A stretch of 64,000 nucleotides of DNA from Desulfovibrio mangrovi (GTDB lineage Bacteria; Desulfobacterota; Desulfovibrionia; Desulfovibrionales; Desulfovibrionaceae). A program made the translations under genes and the position numbers. The stretch covers positions 3,720,001 through 3,784,000 of the forward strand of contig NZ_CP104208.1 in assembly GCF_026230175.1 (NCBI RefSeq), in the 5' to 3' direction. This document shows, in pieces, positions 9,398 to 19,860 of this stretch; within the stretch, counting starts at the first letter, position 1, and every line of letters starts with the position of its first letter. The notes beneath the pieces were generated by a model that was not told the origin of the DNA, ran no database searches, and saw only the letters and a program-made list of their open reading frames with translations.

Positions 9398-10165
9398 ATG
9401 TTTCGCGTGTTATCATTGGTAATTATCTGCCTTTTGGGGGTGAACTCGTCCGCAGCGGCGGCAGATGTGCGGCTTGCCATTCCGGACTGGCCGCCTTTCA
9501 GCAGTTCAGAGTTGCCGGACAATGGGGTCATGACGGACTTGGTTGTTTCCGCGTTTCATGAGTCGGGCTATGCCGTTACCGTGACAATGCTTCCGTGGAA
9601 GCGGGCGCTTCTCAAGGGAGAGGAAGGCGAAGTGGATGCCGTGCTTGGCGCTTCATACCTGAAGGAGCGTGAAGCTTGCTTTCTATACTCCCAGTGGTGT
9701 TATCGCGTTGAGCCCTATTTCTTCTGCATGGCGAGAGAAAAGGAATATGAAGCCTCTGTAGAGGATTTATGCCCCGCTACTTTGGGTGTTTATCGCGGTT
9801 CAGTGTTTTTGAAGGAGCTTGCTGAGACCTGCCTGACCATAGAGGAAGGGAACGACCACGAGCAGAATTTGAAAAAGCTCGGCAACGAGCGGCTTGATTA
9901 TGCGCTTACGCACCCGGAAGTTGTATTGTATATGGTGCAGACGGGCGCGATTTCGCCCGGCCTGCTGCATGTCTGCGGTAAGCCCTATGCCCAAGATGCT
10001 GTGCATGTCGTATTTTCGCGAAGAAATGGAAAGGCTGCCCAACTTGCAGCGGCCTTTGATGAAGGGATGCTCAAACTGCTGCAAAGCGGTGAGTATGATG
10101 CCATCTTGAAGCGGCATGGCATTGATAACGAAGCGCTGAAAGAGCTTGGCATAATGAGACGGTAG
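9398..10165 (+). CDS. Periplasmic solute-binding protein, family 3 type (orphan)
   Basis: With the start at 9398 (ATG preceded by GGGGTGAAC) the protein has 255 residues and a clear signal peptide (MFRVLSLVIICLLGVNSSAAAA). The mature part begins DVRLAIPDWPPFSSSELPDN and has the alpha/beta pattern of family 3 solute-binding proteins (YAVTVTMLPWKRALLKGEEGEVDAVLG). An in-frame ATG at 9311 would add 29 residues in front of the signal peptide and is unlikely. As with the gene at 6446, no transporter membrane or ATPase gene is adjacent. The two binding proteins share the motif pattern PWKRAL/PWARVL and may be paralogues flanking glnS. Confidence 0.75.
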   Translation: MFRVLSLVIICLLGVNSSAAAADVRLAIPDWPPFSSSELPDNGVMTDLVVSAFHESGYAVTVTMLPWKRALLKGEEGEVDAVLGASYLKEREACFLYSQWCYRVEPYFFCMAREKEYEASVEDLCPATLGVYRGSVFLKELAETCLTIEEGNDHEQNLKKLGNERLDYALTHPEVVLYMVQTGAISPGLLHVCGKPYAQDAVHVVFSRRNGKAAQLAAAFDEGMLKLLQSGEYDAILKRHGIDNEALKELGIMRR

Positions 10166-10347
10166 ACAATAGGGCCTGCCGCTGGTCATTATTGTGGTCG
10201 AATTTGTTGAAACACAACTATGCTTCTGTCGGCTCTGAGGCCGCTTTTCTGTTACCTGTCTATTCTTTCCCCAATATATAAACGACCAATGCCGCCAATA
10301 GGGGTAACTGGGGTTGTATCTCTAACCCGAGCCCCGGAGGTACGGTT

Positions 10348-10812
10348 ATGAAATGGCTTCTGTTGGTCGTGCTGATGATCGCCATTTCCGCCAACTACGT
10401 CATTGCGAACATGCATGATCCGGTTGCAGAGAAGGTCTGGAACGAGGTCGTCAAAGACGCGGCCTACAAGAAATGGAAGAACTGGCCTGATCACGCCGGA
10501 ATGCAGTGCGGCCTCTCCTCTCCGCATGGCGAGTTGCATATCGTCTATGTGAACGATGTGGGACTTTCGAAGCGGGGAACTCCCAAGCCTTACGGCACCG
10601 TCGTAGTGAAGGAAGATTATACTCAGGACCGCAAGCTGGACGCTATTACGGTCATGTACAAGGTGCCGGGGTATAATCCCGACGCTGCAGACTGGTTCTG
10701 GGCACGATACACGGCAGATGGCAAGGCCGGCCCTGTCGGTACGCCGGAAGGGTGCATCAGTTGCCATATGGAACGGTCAGGCAGGGATTTCATTATAGTC
10801 TCACAGTATTGA
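10348..10812 (+). CDS. Cytochrome P460-family periplasmic protein
   Basis: A 154-residue protein with an N-terminal export signal or anchor (MKWLLLVVLMIAISANYVIA) and one c-type haem motif near the C-terminus, C136-I-S-C139-H140. The middle contains the pattern GTVVVKEDY...ITVMYKVPGYNPDAADWFWARY, typical of the cytochrome P460/c'-beta fold, in which a catalytic lysine may cross-link to the haem. The protein should be exported and receive haem in the periplasm. Its reaction is unknown; relatives act on hydroxylamine or bind NO. An upstream GGAGG ribosome binding site supports the ATG at 10348. It is followed by its own terminator, so it is probably a single-gene unit. Confidence 0.75.
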   Translation: MKWLLLVVLMIAISANYVIANMHDPVAEKVWNEVVKDAAYKKWKNWPDHAGMQCGLSSPHGELHIVYVNDVGLSKRGTPKPYGTVVVKEDYTQDRKLDAITVMYKVPGYNPDAADWFWARYTADGKAGPVGTPEGCISCHMERSGRDFIIVSQY

Positions 10813-10835
10813 TTCAGCGCTACGCAAGAGAATAC

Positions 10836-10870
10836 AGAGCAGGTTCCGGCATGGGAATCTGCTCTTTTTA
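10836..10870 (+). terminator. Rho-independent terminator after P460 gene
   Basis: An inverted repeat AGAGCAGGTTCC / GGGAATCTGCTCT with a short loop is followed directly by TTTTTATTG, 24 bases past the stop codon at 10812. Confidence 0.8.
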
Positions 10871-10889
10871 TTGTGGGGTGTGGGGGGGG

Positions 10890-11300
10890 CTAGTCAAAGT
10901 CAAACCAGTTACGGATGGGCTTGAGGAGGCTGATTGCAGCAATTGGGATGGCAATGGAGTAAATTTTCCACATGATATCGGGTGAGGCCCCATTCGTTAT
11001 GGCGATGATCCATATGCAAGTGATGAGCACAGAGGCAATGGAGATAAGGAAGAGTATTGCTAATATTTTGTTTTCTTTTTTCCTCCTATCCTTGCGACAG
11101 GGAAGGAAAAATCTTCGAGATGCTACCGTTCCAGTGAAAGCAGCAAACAAAGCGAAGCAGGTGACGGTTGCACATAGGAAACCTTCAAAAATTGGCTTCT
11201 GTATTGTTTTAGGGAAACAGTTCGGGGCGAAGGCAAAGGTTATTAAAAATAATGATAATCCTATACAATAGCTCATATTTCTTATTAGTCGTTCTGACAT
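10890..11300 (-). CDS. Hypothetical small membrane protein in AT-rich patch
   Basis: A 136-residue frame with four hydrophobic stretches (about residues 12-30, 41-58, 81-102 and 110-126). A strongly basic loop, RRFFLPCRKDRRKKENK, lies between the second and third. The start at 11300 has a modest ribosome binding site (GGGAAC). Base composition is clearly more AT-rich than in the flanking genes, which points to transfer or a fast-evolving strain-specific gene. I do not recognise a family. A shorter frame on the opposite strand (10972-11271) looks like a shadow because it is rich in Lys/Arg and Gln/Asn and has no domain pattern. Confidence 0.55.
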   Translation of the reverse strand: MSERLIRNMSYCIGLSLFLITFAFAPNCFPKTIQKPIFEGFLCATVTCFALFAAFTGTVASRRFFLPCRKDRRKKENKILAILFLISIASVLITCIWIIAITNGASPDIMWKIYSIAIPIAAISLLKPIRNWFDFD

Positions 11301-11610
11301 TGGCAGTTCCCATGATGAAGTTGGTGAGAGTTGTATTAAATTTTGATAATAGTATTGAGTGTCTTTTGTGAGATGTTTGAGCTGGCCAATAATGATTGAT
11401 GCTACAATATTTTAAATCTGACAAGTTGTGTGTGTTGGATTTGTGTATTCAGAGCTTAGTTGTGCCTGTGCTAGGTTGATGTGTTATGATGTGTGAATCT
11501 AAATATTGAACAAATGCTAAATTGAAAACATGATTAAAATCATAAGTGATGTTAGTTGTGTATTGGTTTGCTAATTCTTTTGGCGAGATGGCGTGCTTGT
11601 TGTCCGCACA
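11301..11610. other. AT-rich intergenic segment beside tRNA-Ser
   Basis: About 310 bases of AT-rich sequence between the small membrane protein and the tRNA terminator. I see no open frame with a credible start, no integrase remnant and no clear repeat of the tRNA 3' end. It probably holds the promoter of the minus-strand membrane protein gene. Confidence 0.4.
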
Positions 11611-11646
11611 ATAGAAAAGGGTCCAGTCTTGCGACTGGACCCTTTG
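11611..11646 (-). terminator. Rho-independent terminator of tRNA-Ser
   Basis: A perfect inverted repeat AAGGGTCCAGTC / GACTGGACCCTT with a four-base loop; on the minus strand it is followed by TTTTCTATTG. It begins a few bases downstream of the tRNA 3' end and is oriented with it. Confidence 0.85.
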
Positions 11647-11651
11647 TCTTC

Positions 11652-11745
11652 TGGCGATGAGGGGGGGATTTGAACCCCCGATACGCTTTTAAGGCGTATA
11701 CTCGCTTAGCAGGCGAGCTCCTTCGGCCGACTCGGACACCTCACC
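11652..11745 (-). tRNA. tRNA-Ser (anticodon GCT)
   Basis: On the minus strand a 94-base tRNA folds with acceptor stem GGTGAGG / CCTCATC, discriminator G and encoded CCA. The anticodon arm is CTCGC-CTGCTAA-GCGAG, giving anticodon GCT for AGC/AGU codons. A long variable arm (TATACGCC/GGCGTAT-type pairing around TTAAAA) is typical of serine tRNAs. The T arm contains GGTTCAAATCC. All arms pair well, so this is a functional tRNA. Confidence 0.97.
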
Positions 11746-11886
11746 GTAATCCTCAGCCTTGCGGCTGGCGCATGCGGCCACACATGCGAGACAGACTCTT
11801 TACAAGAGCAGGGAAGGGCTGTCAACCGGACAGGGCATGAAAAAACGGAATTTCATGCAACTTCCGTGGGCTGCTGATTCTTCCGT

Positions 11887-13083
11887 TCACTGCTCAGCAG
11901 CGGCGCATTGTCTGAGAAACTCCAAGCGTTCGGTCATGGAGTCCCCCGGCGGGTGGATACCGCCCTGTATGCGGCATACCTGCCGTGCATGGCAAAAAGT
12001 GCACTGCGCAGGGAGAATGCCTGATGCCGCCTGTTTTCTGAATTGCCTGTAGGCAGGCGATGCCCAGATGGTTTCAAGGGAAGCCTCTGCCACGTTGCCG
12101 AACTCCAGCGAGGGAAGCGGGTGCTGCCCCGTTCCAGTGTACTGCACGGCATCCTTATCCGGCAGGCATCCGAGAATGCACGGCGTGACCTTGCCTTCTG
12201 CCGTGATCACCAGACTGTGCTGCACAGGCTCCGGACAGGCTGCATTGATGAACTCGCCATGAGGAATCATGCCTGTCTGCCCAGACGTGGCAACAGGCCC
12301 GTTCTCCTGTTGCGGCGGGGGGCATGCTTCCTTTCTGGCAGATACCTCGGGCGTATCTGGTACAGGCAGACGAGCATGAATGGACAAACCGTGTTCAAAG
12401 GCTGCGTCCAGAACACTGACAACAGGTCTGATGGCCTGCCGGAACTCTGCTTGCGTGAGCGAGGCGAAGCACTCGCCGTACATGCGGGCGTCCGCTACCA
12501 GAGAAATGCCGCTTACGGTCGCCTCATGTATGCCGTACTCTTCCATGAGGTCCGGCAGCAGGCACACATCCTCCACGGCTGAAACCGTGGAGAGCCACGC
12601 GATGTGGATATGCGGGCGCGGGCTGCCGAGCTGCTCCTTGATACACTTCAGGCGGGCCATGGCATCCAGCACGACGGTAAAGGGAGTGGAGGGGCGCAGG
12701 GCGTTGTGGTGTCTTTCGCCGCCCGCAAGGGAAAAGGCCATGACGTCGAGTCCGGTGTTAACCAGTGCGGCTAACTGCTCATCGCTTACTCCCAGACCGC
12801 AGGTGGTGGTGCCTGCCGTGCAGCCCTGCTGTCTGGCAAGGGCGACCATCTGCGATAGGTCGGGGTGCAGGAGCGGTTCGCCCCAGCCCTGCAAATGCAC
12901 ATGGCGCACACGGGCCAGCGAGGGCAGCAGAGAGCGGAAGACAGACATGGGCAGCAGGGTATTGCGCCAGGATTGTCGCAAGGCGGTGCGGGGGCAATAG
13001 ATGCACGAGGCGCGGCAGAGGGTCGAGACCTCCACCTGTACGGATTGCCAGCGCGGGCGTCGTGAGAACAGGGAAAAACGCAT
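11887..13083 (-). CDS. Radical SAM/SPASM-domain protein
   Basis: With the start at 13083 (ATG, preceded by GTGGAG at good spacing) the protein has 398 residues. The radical SAM cluster motif is C23-x3-C27-x2-C30 in TLCRASCIYC, followed by a partial TIM barrel (VHLQGWGEPLLHPDL is the GGE-like SAM-binding stretch). A C-terminal SPASM-type cysteine region is visible (CILGC, then CTFCHARQVC), expected to bind auxiliary Fe-S clusters. Such enzymes often modify peptides or mature other enzymes. No precursor peptide gene or partner is evident nearby, so the substrate is unknown. An in-frame start nine codons upstream (13110) lacks a ribosome binding site. Confidence 0.8.
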   Translation of the reverse strand: MRFSLFSRRPRWQSVQVEVSTLCRASCIYCPRTALRQSWRNTLLPMSVFRSLLPSLARVRHVHLQGWGEPLLHPDLSQMVALARQQGCTAGTTTCGLGVSDEQLAALVNTGLDVMAFSLAGGERHHNALRPSTPFTVVLDAMARLKCIKEQLGSPRPHIHIAWLSTVSAVEDVCLLPDLMEEYGIHEATVSGISLVADARMYGECFASLTQAEFRQAIRPVVSVLDAAFEHGLSIHARLPVPDTPEVSARKEACPPPQQENGPVATSGQTGMIPHGEFINAACPEPVQHSLVITAEGKVTPCILGCLPDKDAVQYTGTGQHPLPSLEFGNVAEASLETIWASPAYRQFRKQAASGILPAQCTFCHARQVCRIQGGIHPPGDSMTERLEFLRQCAAAEQ

Positions 13084-13167
13084 GAGATTCTCCACTGCGG
13101 ATAAGGGCATATCGCTACAGTAGCAGAATCGGGGAAGGCGGCAAGCTGCGAAGCCCGACAGGTAAAC

Positions 13168-13197
13168 AAAGAGGCCGGAGATGAATCTCCGGCCTCT
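13168..13197 (-). terminator. Rho-independent terminator after argJ
   Basis: The inverted repeat GAGGCCGGAGAT / TCTCCGGCCTC (loop of about four bases) is followed on the minus strand by TTTGTTTACC. It is 31 bases after the argJ stop. Confidence 0.85.
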
Positions 13198-13227
13198 GAT
13201 GTTCGGCAGACTGGATGGTTCAGGCGG

Positions 13228-14406
13228 CTAGCTTCTGTAGTCCGCGTTGATGTCTATGTACTTGTGGGTCAGGTCGGATGCCAGCAGGGTGTAGGTGCCG
13301 TTGCCGTGCCCGAGTTCGATGTCCAGAATGATGTCCACTTCCTTGAGGTAGGGTTCCAGCATGGTGTCGAAATCGGCGTCCGTGGGCTGGCCGTTGCGGA
13401 ACAGTTCAACGCCGCACATGGTCACCACCACGTCTTCGGGGTCAAACTGCGCACCGGAGCGGCCCAGAGCGGCCACAATGCGGCCCCAGTTGGCGTCGCG
13501 GCCATACATGGCCGTTTTTACCAGCGGGGAGTGACCCACGGTGCGGGCGGCAAGCTCTGCGTCTTCCTTGCTCTGCGCGCCGGTCACGTTGATGTGGATG
13601 ACCTTGGTGGCGCCTTCGCCGTCCTGCACCAGCTTGTAGGCAATTTCGCGCATGACGGCGGTTACGGCCTCCTGCATGACGGGGCGATTGGCGGCATTCA
13701 CGGCCACGCCGGAAGCGCCGTTGGCAAGGCCGAACACTGTGTCGTTGGTGGAGGTGTCGCCATCCACGGTGACGCGATTGAAGGATTCGTCAACGCCTGC
13801 GCGGAAGATCTCCTGCCACATGGCGGGGTCGACAGCGGCATCGGTGATGAACACGGCAAGCATGGTGGCCATGTTGGGGCAGATCATGCCTGCGCCCTTG
13901 GCTACGGCCAGCAGGGTAACGGGCTTGCCGTCGATCTCCACGGTGCGCGAGACGATCTTGTTGAAGGCATCCGTGGTCATGATGGTGCGGGAAAAGTCTT
14001 CGGCAGTGCTCTTGCCGAGATCGGATGCGAGCGGGGCGGCTGCGGTTTCCCACTTGGCCATGTTGAACTGCATGCCGATGACGCCCGTGGAGGCGGGAAG
14101 AATTTCTTCCGGCATCAGGCCGACGGCGTCAGACACCAGCTCCATGGTGCGGCGGCAGTTGGCAAGGCCCTGTTCGCCCGTGCATGCGTTGGCGTTGCCC
14201 GCGTTGATCAGCACGGCACGCGCAAAGGGGCGGGCGTCCAGCAGGGACTTGGCCATGACAACAGGGGCTGCCTGAAATTTGTTGGTGGTAAATACGCCCG
14301 CAGCGGCGGCGGGCAGGTCGCTCACAATAAGGCCGAGATCCTTGCGGCCGGAATATTTCAGATTCGCCTCGATGGTGGCGAAACGGTATCCCTTGGGGGT
14401 GTTCAT
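13228..14406 (-). CDS. argJ: Bifunctional glutamate N-acetyltransferase/amino-acid acetyltransferase
   Basis: A 392-residue ArgJ (ornithine acetyltransferase fold). It moves the acetyl group from N-acetylornithine to glutamate and can also use acetyl-CoA, supporting the cyclic arginine pathway in the cytoplasm. The autocatalytic cleavage site is present: NMAT-MLAVF, with T181 as the new N-terminal nucleophile of the beta chain. Other family hallmarks are LINAGNANACTG and VDGDTSTNDT. The start at 14406 has GGAG upstream. It is a single gene ending at a strong terminator, with no other arg genes in the window. Confidence 0.95.
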   Translation of the reverse strand: MNTPKGYRFATIEANLKYSGRKDLGLIVSDLPAAAAGVFTTNKFQAAPVVMAKSLLDARPFARAVLINAGNANACTGEQGLANCRRTMELVSDAVGLMPEEILPASTGVIGMQFNMAKWETAAAPLASDLGKSTAEDFSRTIMTTDAFNKIVSRTVEIDGKPVTLLAVAKGAGMICPNMATMLAVFITDAAVDPAMWQEIFRAGVDESFNRVTVDGDTSTNDTVFGLANGASGVAVNAANRPVMQEAVTAVMREIAYKLVQDGEGATKVIHINVTGAQSKEDAELAARTVGHSPLVKTAMYGRDANWGRIVAALGRSGAQFDPEDVVVTMCGVELFRNGQPTDADFDTMLEPYLKEVDIILDIELGHGNGTYTLLASDLTHKYIDINADYRS

Positions 14407-14593
14407 GGCGGCTCCGGTTCGGGCGTGTTCATACAGGCCGCAGGCAGGTGCATGTCGTCATGCCTTGCGAGTGTATGTGCAAGCCTCGGGTCTGTCAGGT
14501 GAACGGGCGTTCCGTCCGGAAACGTGGGCGGAAAGGCACCCGGCGGAGGACTGTTTCAGCTCAGTAAGTCCGGCCTGTGGCAAGCGGTCGTGC

Positions 14594-14629
14594 AAAGGAA
14601 ACCAGCCTTGGCGATGCCGTTCAAGGCTG
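14594..14629 (-). terminator. Probable terminator overlapping the lipase gene end
   Basis: On the minus strand CAGCCTTG / CAAGGCTG pair around an 11-13 base loop and are followed by GTTTCCTTT. The 5' arm includes the lipase stop codon. The tail is only moderately T-rich. Confidence 0.5.
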
Positions 14630-15742
14630 CGCAAGCCTTTGTATCAACGCTTGTCCTTCCTCCGAATGCAGGTGCTTGTCAAGTATGGTCATGTAGCTGG
14701 TGATGTCGTGTTCCAGCACGTCATACTTGCTGGAGTACAGGGCAATGAGGTTGTTGACCACGGAGAGCAGAAAGGTGCGGTTCTCCGTGCCTAACGCAGC
14801 GTCGGCTTCCGTGAAGCCCTCTTGCCTGGGATTGAAGGTGTAGGATTTGCCGATGTGCATGAACTGGCTTTGGTAGGTAGCGTCAACCTCTATGCCCTCA
14901 TCCTGATTGCGCTTGGCCTGTTCGTAGAGCCATGGCGATATGCTGGCCGCAAAGGGGACGGGATCCCCTTCAAGCTCTATGCGGAAAATCTTCCCCGTGT
15001 CGTTGGCTCTGGAGAATTCCTTGTCGCCTACTGCGGGCGCGCCGAAGGTATAGGTCTGCATGTGCCCGGGTTCTACGCCAATGCCGCGCATCATGGCCGT
15101 GAAGATGAGTCCCACGGCTCCGCCGAGCGAATGACCGGTGATGAGCAGGTCGGCCTTGCCCATGGATGTTTCCGTGAGCAGGGGGCGTGTGGCGTCGTTC
15201 CACGCAATCTGGTTGTAAACGGCTTCGGCATATCCCAGAAAGCCCTGATGGACCCGCCCCGGAATGGTGGTGTCCTTGAGGCCGCGGTTGGCGAGCTGCA
15301 TGTTGGTTATCCAGTCTTCTGACGAATCGGAACCGCGCACGGAAACGATATAGACCTTGCGCCCTTTATACATGCCTTGGGCCGCGAAGAACTGATAGTC
15401 CGCCGGTTGGAGGTCGAAATAGCCGAGCAGGGTGAAGCCGCGTTCGGCAAGGCAGGTGCGGACAGTGGGCTCCGGCAGATACCCCAGTTGTGAGAAGGCG
15501 GCTGCCGTATACGCCACACGGGGGTGGAAAGCCGTGAACTGGCCAAGCTCCGGTCTGTTCAAGGCGGTGCAGGCCTGCTGCAGCAGGGCAGCATTGTAGG
15601 GGGTGAGCGAAACAACATCAGCCCGTCCGGCCTCCGGGGCCGGAACGGGCTGATGAGAAGATGCACATGCCGTGAGCATGAGGCAGGCGAACATCGCAAG
15701 CGTCAGTACGTGTCTGCGTACCGTTAAGCCGGGTAAACCCAT
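14621..15742 (-). CDS. Lipase class 3 family lipoprotein
   Basis: A 373-residue exported protein with a lipoprotein signal (basic start, hydrophobic core, LTAC with C26 as lipidation site). The alpha/beta hydrolase nucleophile elbow is intact: TGHSLGG, with S205. The segment VSVRGSDSSEDWITNM is the typical class 3 oxyanion region (usually RGT, here RGS). A late aspartate (EGDPV) and histidine complete a plausible triad. Expected activity is hydrolysis of acylglycerols or other esters at the envelope; the substrate is unknown. A strong GGAGG ribosome binding site precedes the ATG. It starts 50 bases after secA and may be co-transcribed with it. Confidence 0.85.
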   Translation of the reverse strand: MGLPGLTVRRHVLTLAMFACLMLTACASSHQPVPAPEAGRADVVSLTPYNAALLQQACTALNRPELGQFTAFHPRVAYTAAAFSQLGYLPEPTVRTCLAERGFTLLGYFDLQPADYQFFAAQGMYKGRKVYIVSVRGSDSSEDWITNMQLANRGLKDTTIPGRVHQGFLGYAEAVYNQIAWNDATRPLLTETSMGKADLLITGHSLGGAVGLIFTAMMRGIGVEPGHMQTYTFGAPAVGDKEFSRANDTGKIFRIELEGDPVPFAASISPWLYEQAKRNQDEGIEVDATYQSQFMHIGKSYTFNPRQEGFTEADAALGTENRTFLLSVVNNLIALYSSKYDVLEHDITSYMTILDKHLHSEEGQALIQRLAQP

Positions 15743-15792
15743 GCGAGTACACCTCCTGCCCTGTGAGCGGGCTCAGGCGTTTGTATTGTGTG

Positions 15793-18351
<2,559 letters not shown>

Positions 18352-18624
18352 TCTTTCTCCCGAAAAAGGCGTATCTGGTCTCCGGCGAACCGGAGGGATG
18401 GACGGAACGTTGATGAAGTGTCGTCAGCGGGGCCGCAGGCTATGTGGCAGCGTGAACGGCGGACCATTGACGAATCCGGTTATTCGTACTGGAAAACTAC
18501 TAAGAACGCAACGCGCATTGGCAAGACACGCAACGCATATTAGTTGCAGGATGTTGCAGGATTTTCCGTGTCCGCTGTTTTTTGCAGGCGGGGGGGCGCA
18601 ACTTCAATCCGGTGGCATTGCAGG
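18352..18624. other. Intergenic region upstream of secA
   Basis: The gene-free stretch between secA and the Fe-S protein gene is 322 bases including the terminator at its right end. The first part should carry the secA promoter and leader. I see no coding frame and no leader peptide like SecM. Confidence 0.4.
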
Positions 18625-18664
18625 AAAAGAGAAGTGCCGTCTCCCTCTCGTCGGGAAACGGCAC
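18625..18664 (-). terminator. Rho-independent terminator after the Fe-S (GlcF-like) gene
   Basis: The minus strand has GTGCCGTTTCCC / GGGAGACGGCAC around a seven-base loop followed by TTCTCTTTTCC, starting ten bases after the stop codon at 18674. Confidence 0.8.
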
Positions 18665-18673
18665 CGCAGTTCG

Positions 18674-19858
18674 TCAGGGAATGATGATGTCCAGCCAGTG
18701 GCCTACGGGAACATCCTTGTCGTCCAATGCGGGACGGGAGCTGCGCAATTGCAGGGTGCAGCCGCTGCAACCTGTGAGCACCTGCGTTCCGGCATCCGGA
18801 TCGAGGGCGTTCCAGCAGCGTTTGGCCACCTCACGCGAGAGGGGCTGGTCACCTAGTTGCAGAACGCCTCCCATGCCGCAGCACTGTACGCCGGAAGGGG
18901 CTGACATTCTGTTCGCCAGTGTCTTGGCAAGCCATGCCTTGTCCGGGTCCTTGCCGCCCCAGTGACAGGGCTGGTGGTAGCGGACGCGTTTTGGCGCATC
19001 CTCGGTGGTAACAAAGGTGCTTTCTCCCCACAGGGCGGAGAGCGGTACCAGCGATGCGGCAAATTGGTCAGCCTCTCCCTGTTCCCAGTTTACGTCGGTG
19101 CAGTGGGCATATTCGGCAAGCCCGTGCTGGCAGGTGGCGCAGAAGGTGGTCATGCGCGGACGCCCCGCAGCGCGCCATGCGTCGACATTCCTCTGGCGTG
19201 CGGAATGGGCGGCATCGGGAATGCCCGCGTGGTCCAGCGTAAGTCCGCAGCAGGTCATGGCGTTTTCCGAAAGCACCTGAAAGCCCAGCTTTTTCAGCAG
19301 GGTTAACGCCTTGGCATGCCACGACTTCTGAATGCGTCGCGCAGTACAGCCCGCAAAGAGCAGTATGGAGTGGCCTTCGCCCACGTTGCGGTCATAGTTC
19401 TCCACCTTCAGCCAGGGAGTGATGTCGCGTGCGGGCGCCATGGCGCGCATGGAATCCATCAGGCGGGAGAAGGTCTTCGGGCCGATGTCCTTGGGCGCAA
19501 CCTTGCCGAAGGTGGCGAGTGCGGGCCACAGGGCCGCGCCCCGTTCTATCCACTGCTTCCACACCCACTGCTGCCAGCCGGGATGCATGGCCCGCAGTTC
19601 CGCCAGCTTCTGCGGAACGGAGAGCTTTTGCGGGCAGGCTGCAAGGCAACGCCCGCAGGAGAGGCACTTGTCCGCCAGTTCGCGGCAATCCACCACGTTC
19701 AGCCGTTCCGGCGAGCGGGCCAGCGTTTTCAGCATGTACTGCTTGGCCTTGGGAGAAAGTTCCTCGCGTCCCGTGGTGAGCATGACGGGGCAGACCGAAA
19801 GGCAACGCCCGCACAGGATGCACTCCTGCGCGGGCGGATTCTGAGTGCTGTCGTTCAT
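18674..19858 (-). CDS. GlcF/HdrD-like (Fe-S)-binding oxidoreductase subunit
   Basis: A 394-residue protein with two N-terminal [4Fe-4S] ferredoxin motifs (CILCGRCLSVCPV and CLSCGRCLAACPQ). Two CCG-type domains follow (NAMTCCGLTLDHAG and SGVQCCGMGG). This is the architecture of GlcF-like subunits that accept electrons from an FAD-linked 2-hydroxyacid dehydrogenase. The matching FAD subunit is encoded upstream at 20828-22231, so the pair probably oxidises glycolate or lactate and passes electrons to the quinone or thiol pool. The start codon lies two bases after the stop of the SYLF gene, which implies translational coupling. Confidence 0.85.
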   Translation of the reverse strand: MNDSTQNPPAQECILCGRCLSVCPVMLTTGREELSPKAKQYMLKTLARSPERLNVVDCRELADKCLSCGRCLAACPQKLSVPQKLAELRAMHPGWQQWVWKQWIERGAALWPALATFGKVAPKDIGPKTFSRLMDSMRAMAPARDITPWLKVENYDRNVGEGHSILLFAGCTARRIQKSWHAKALTLLKKLGFQVLSENAMTCCGLTLDHAGIPDAAHSARQRNVDAWRAAGRPRMTTFCATCQHGLAEYAHCTDVNWEQGEADQFAASLVPLSALWGESTFVTTEDAPKRVRYHQPCHWGGKDPDKAWLAKTLANRMSAPSGVQCCGMGGVLQLGDQPLSREVAKRCWNALDPDAGTQVLTGCSGCTLQLRSSRPALDDKDVPVGHWLDIIIP

Positions 19859-19860
19859 GA

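Noticed and set aside
10972-11271. Possible plus-strand gene opposite the small membrane protein
   Set aside because: No credible ribosome binding site; the minus-strand frame has a coherent membrane-protein pattern instead.
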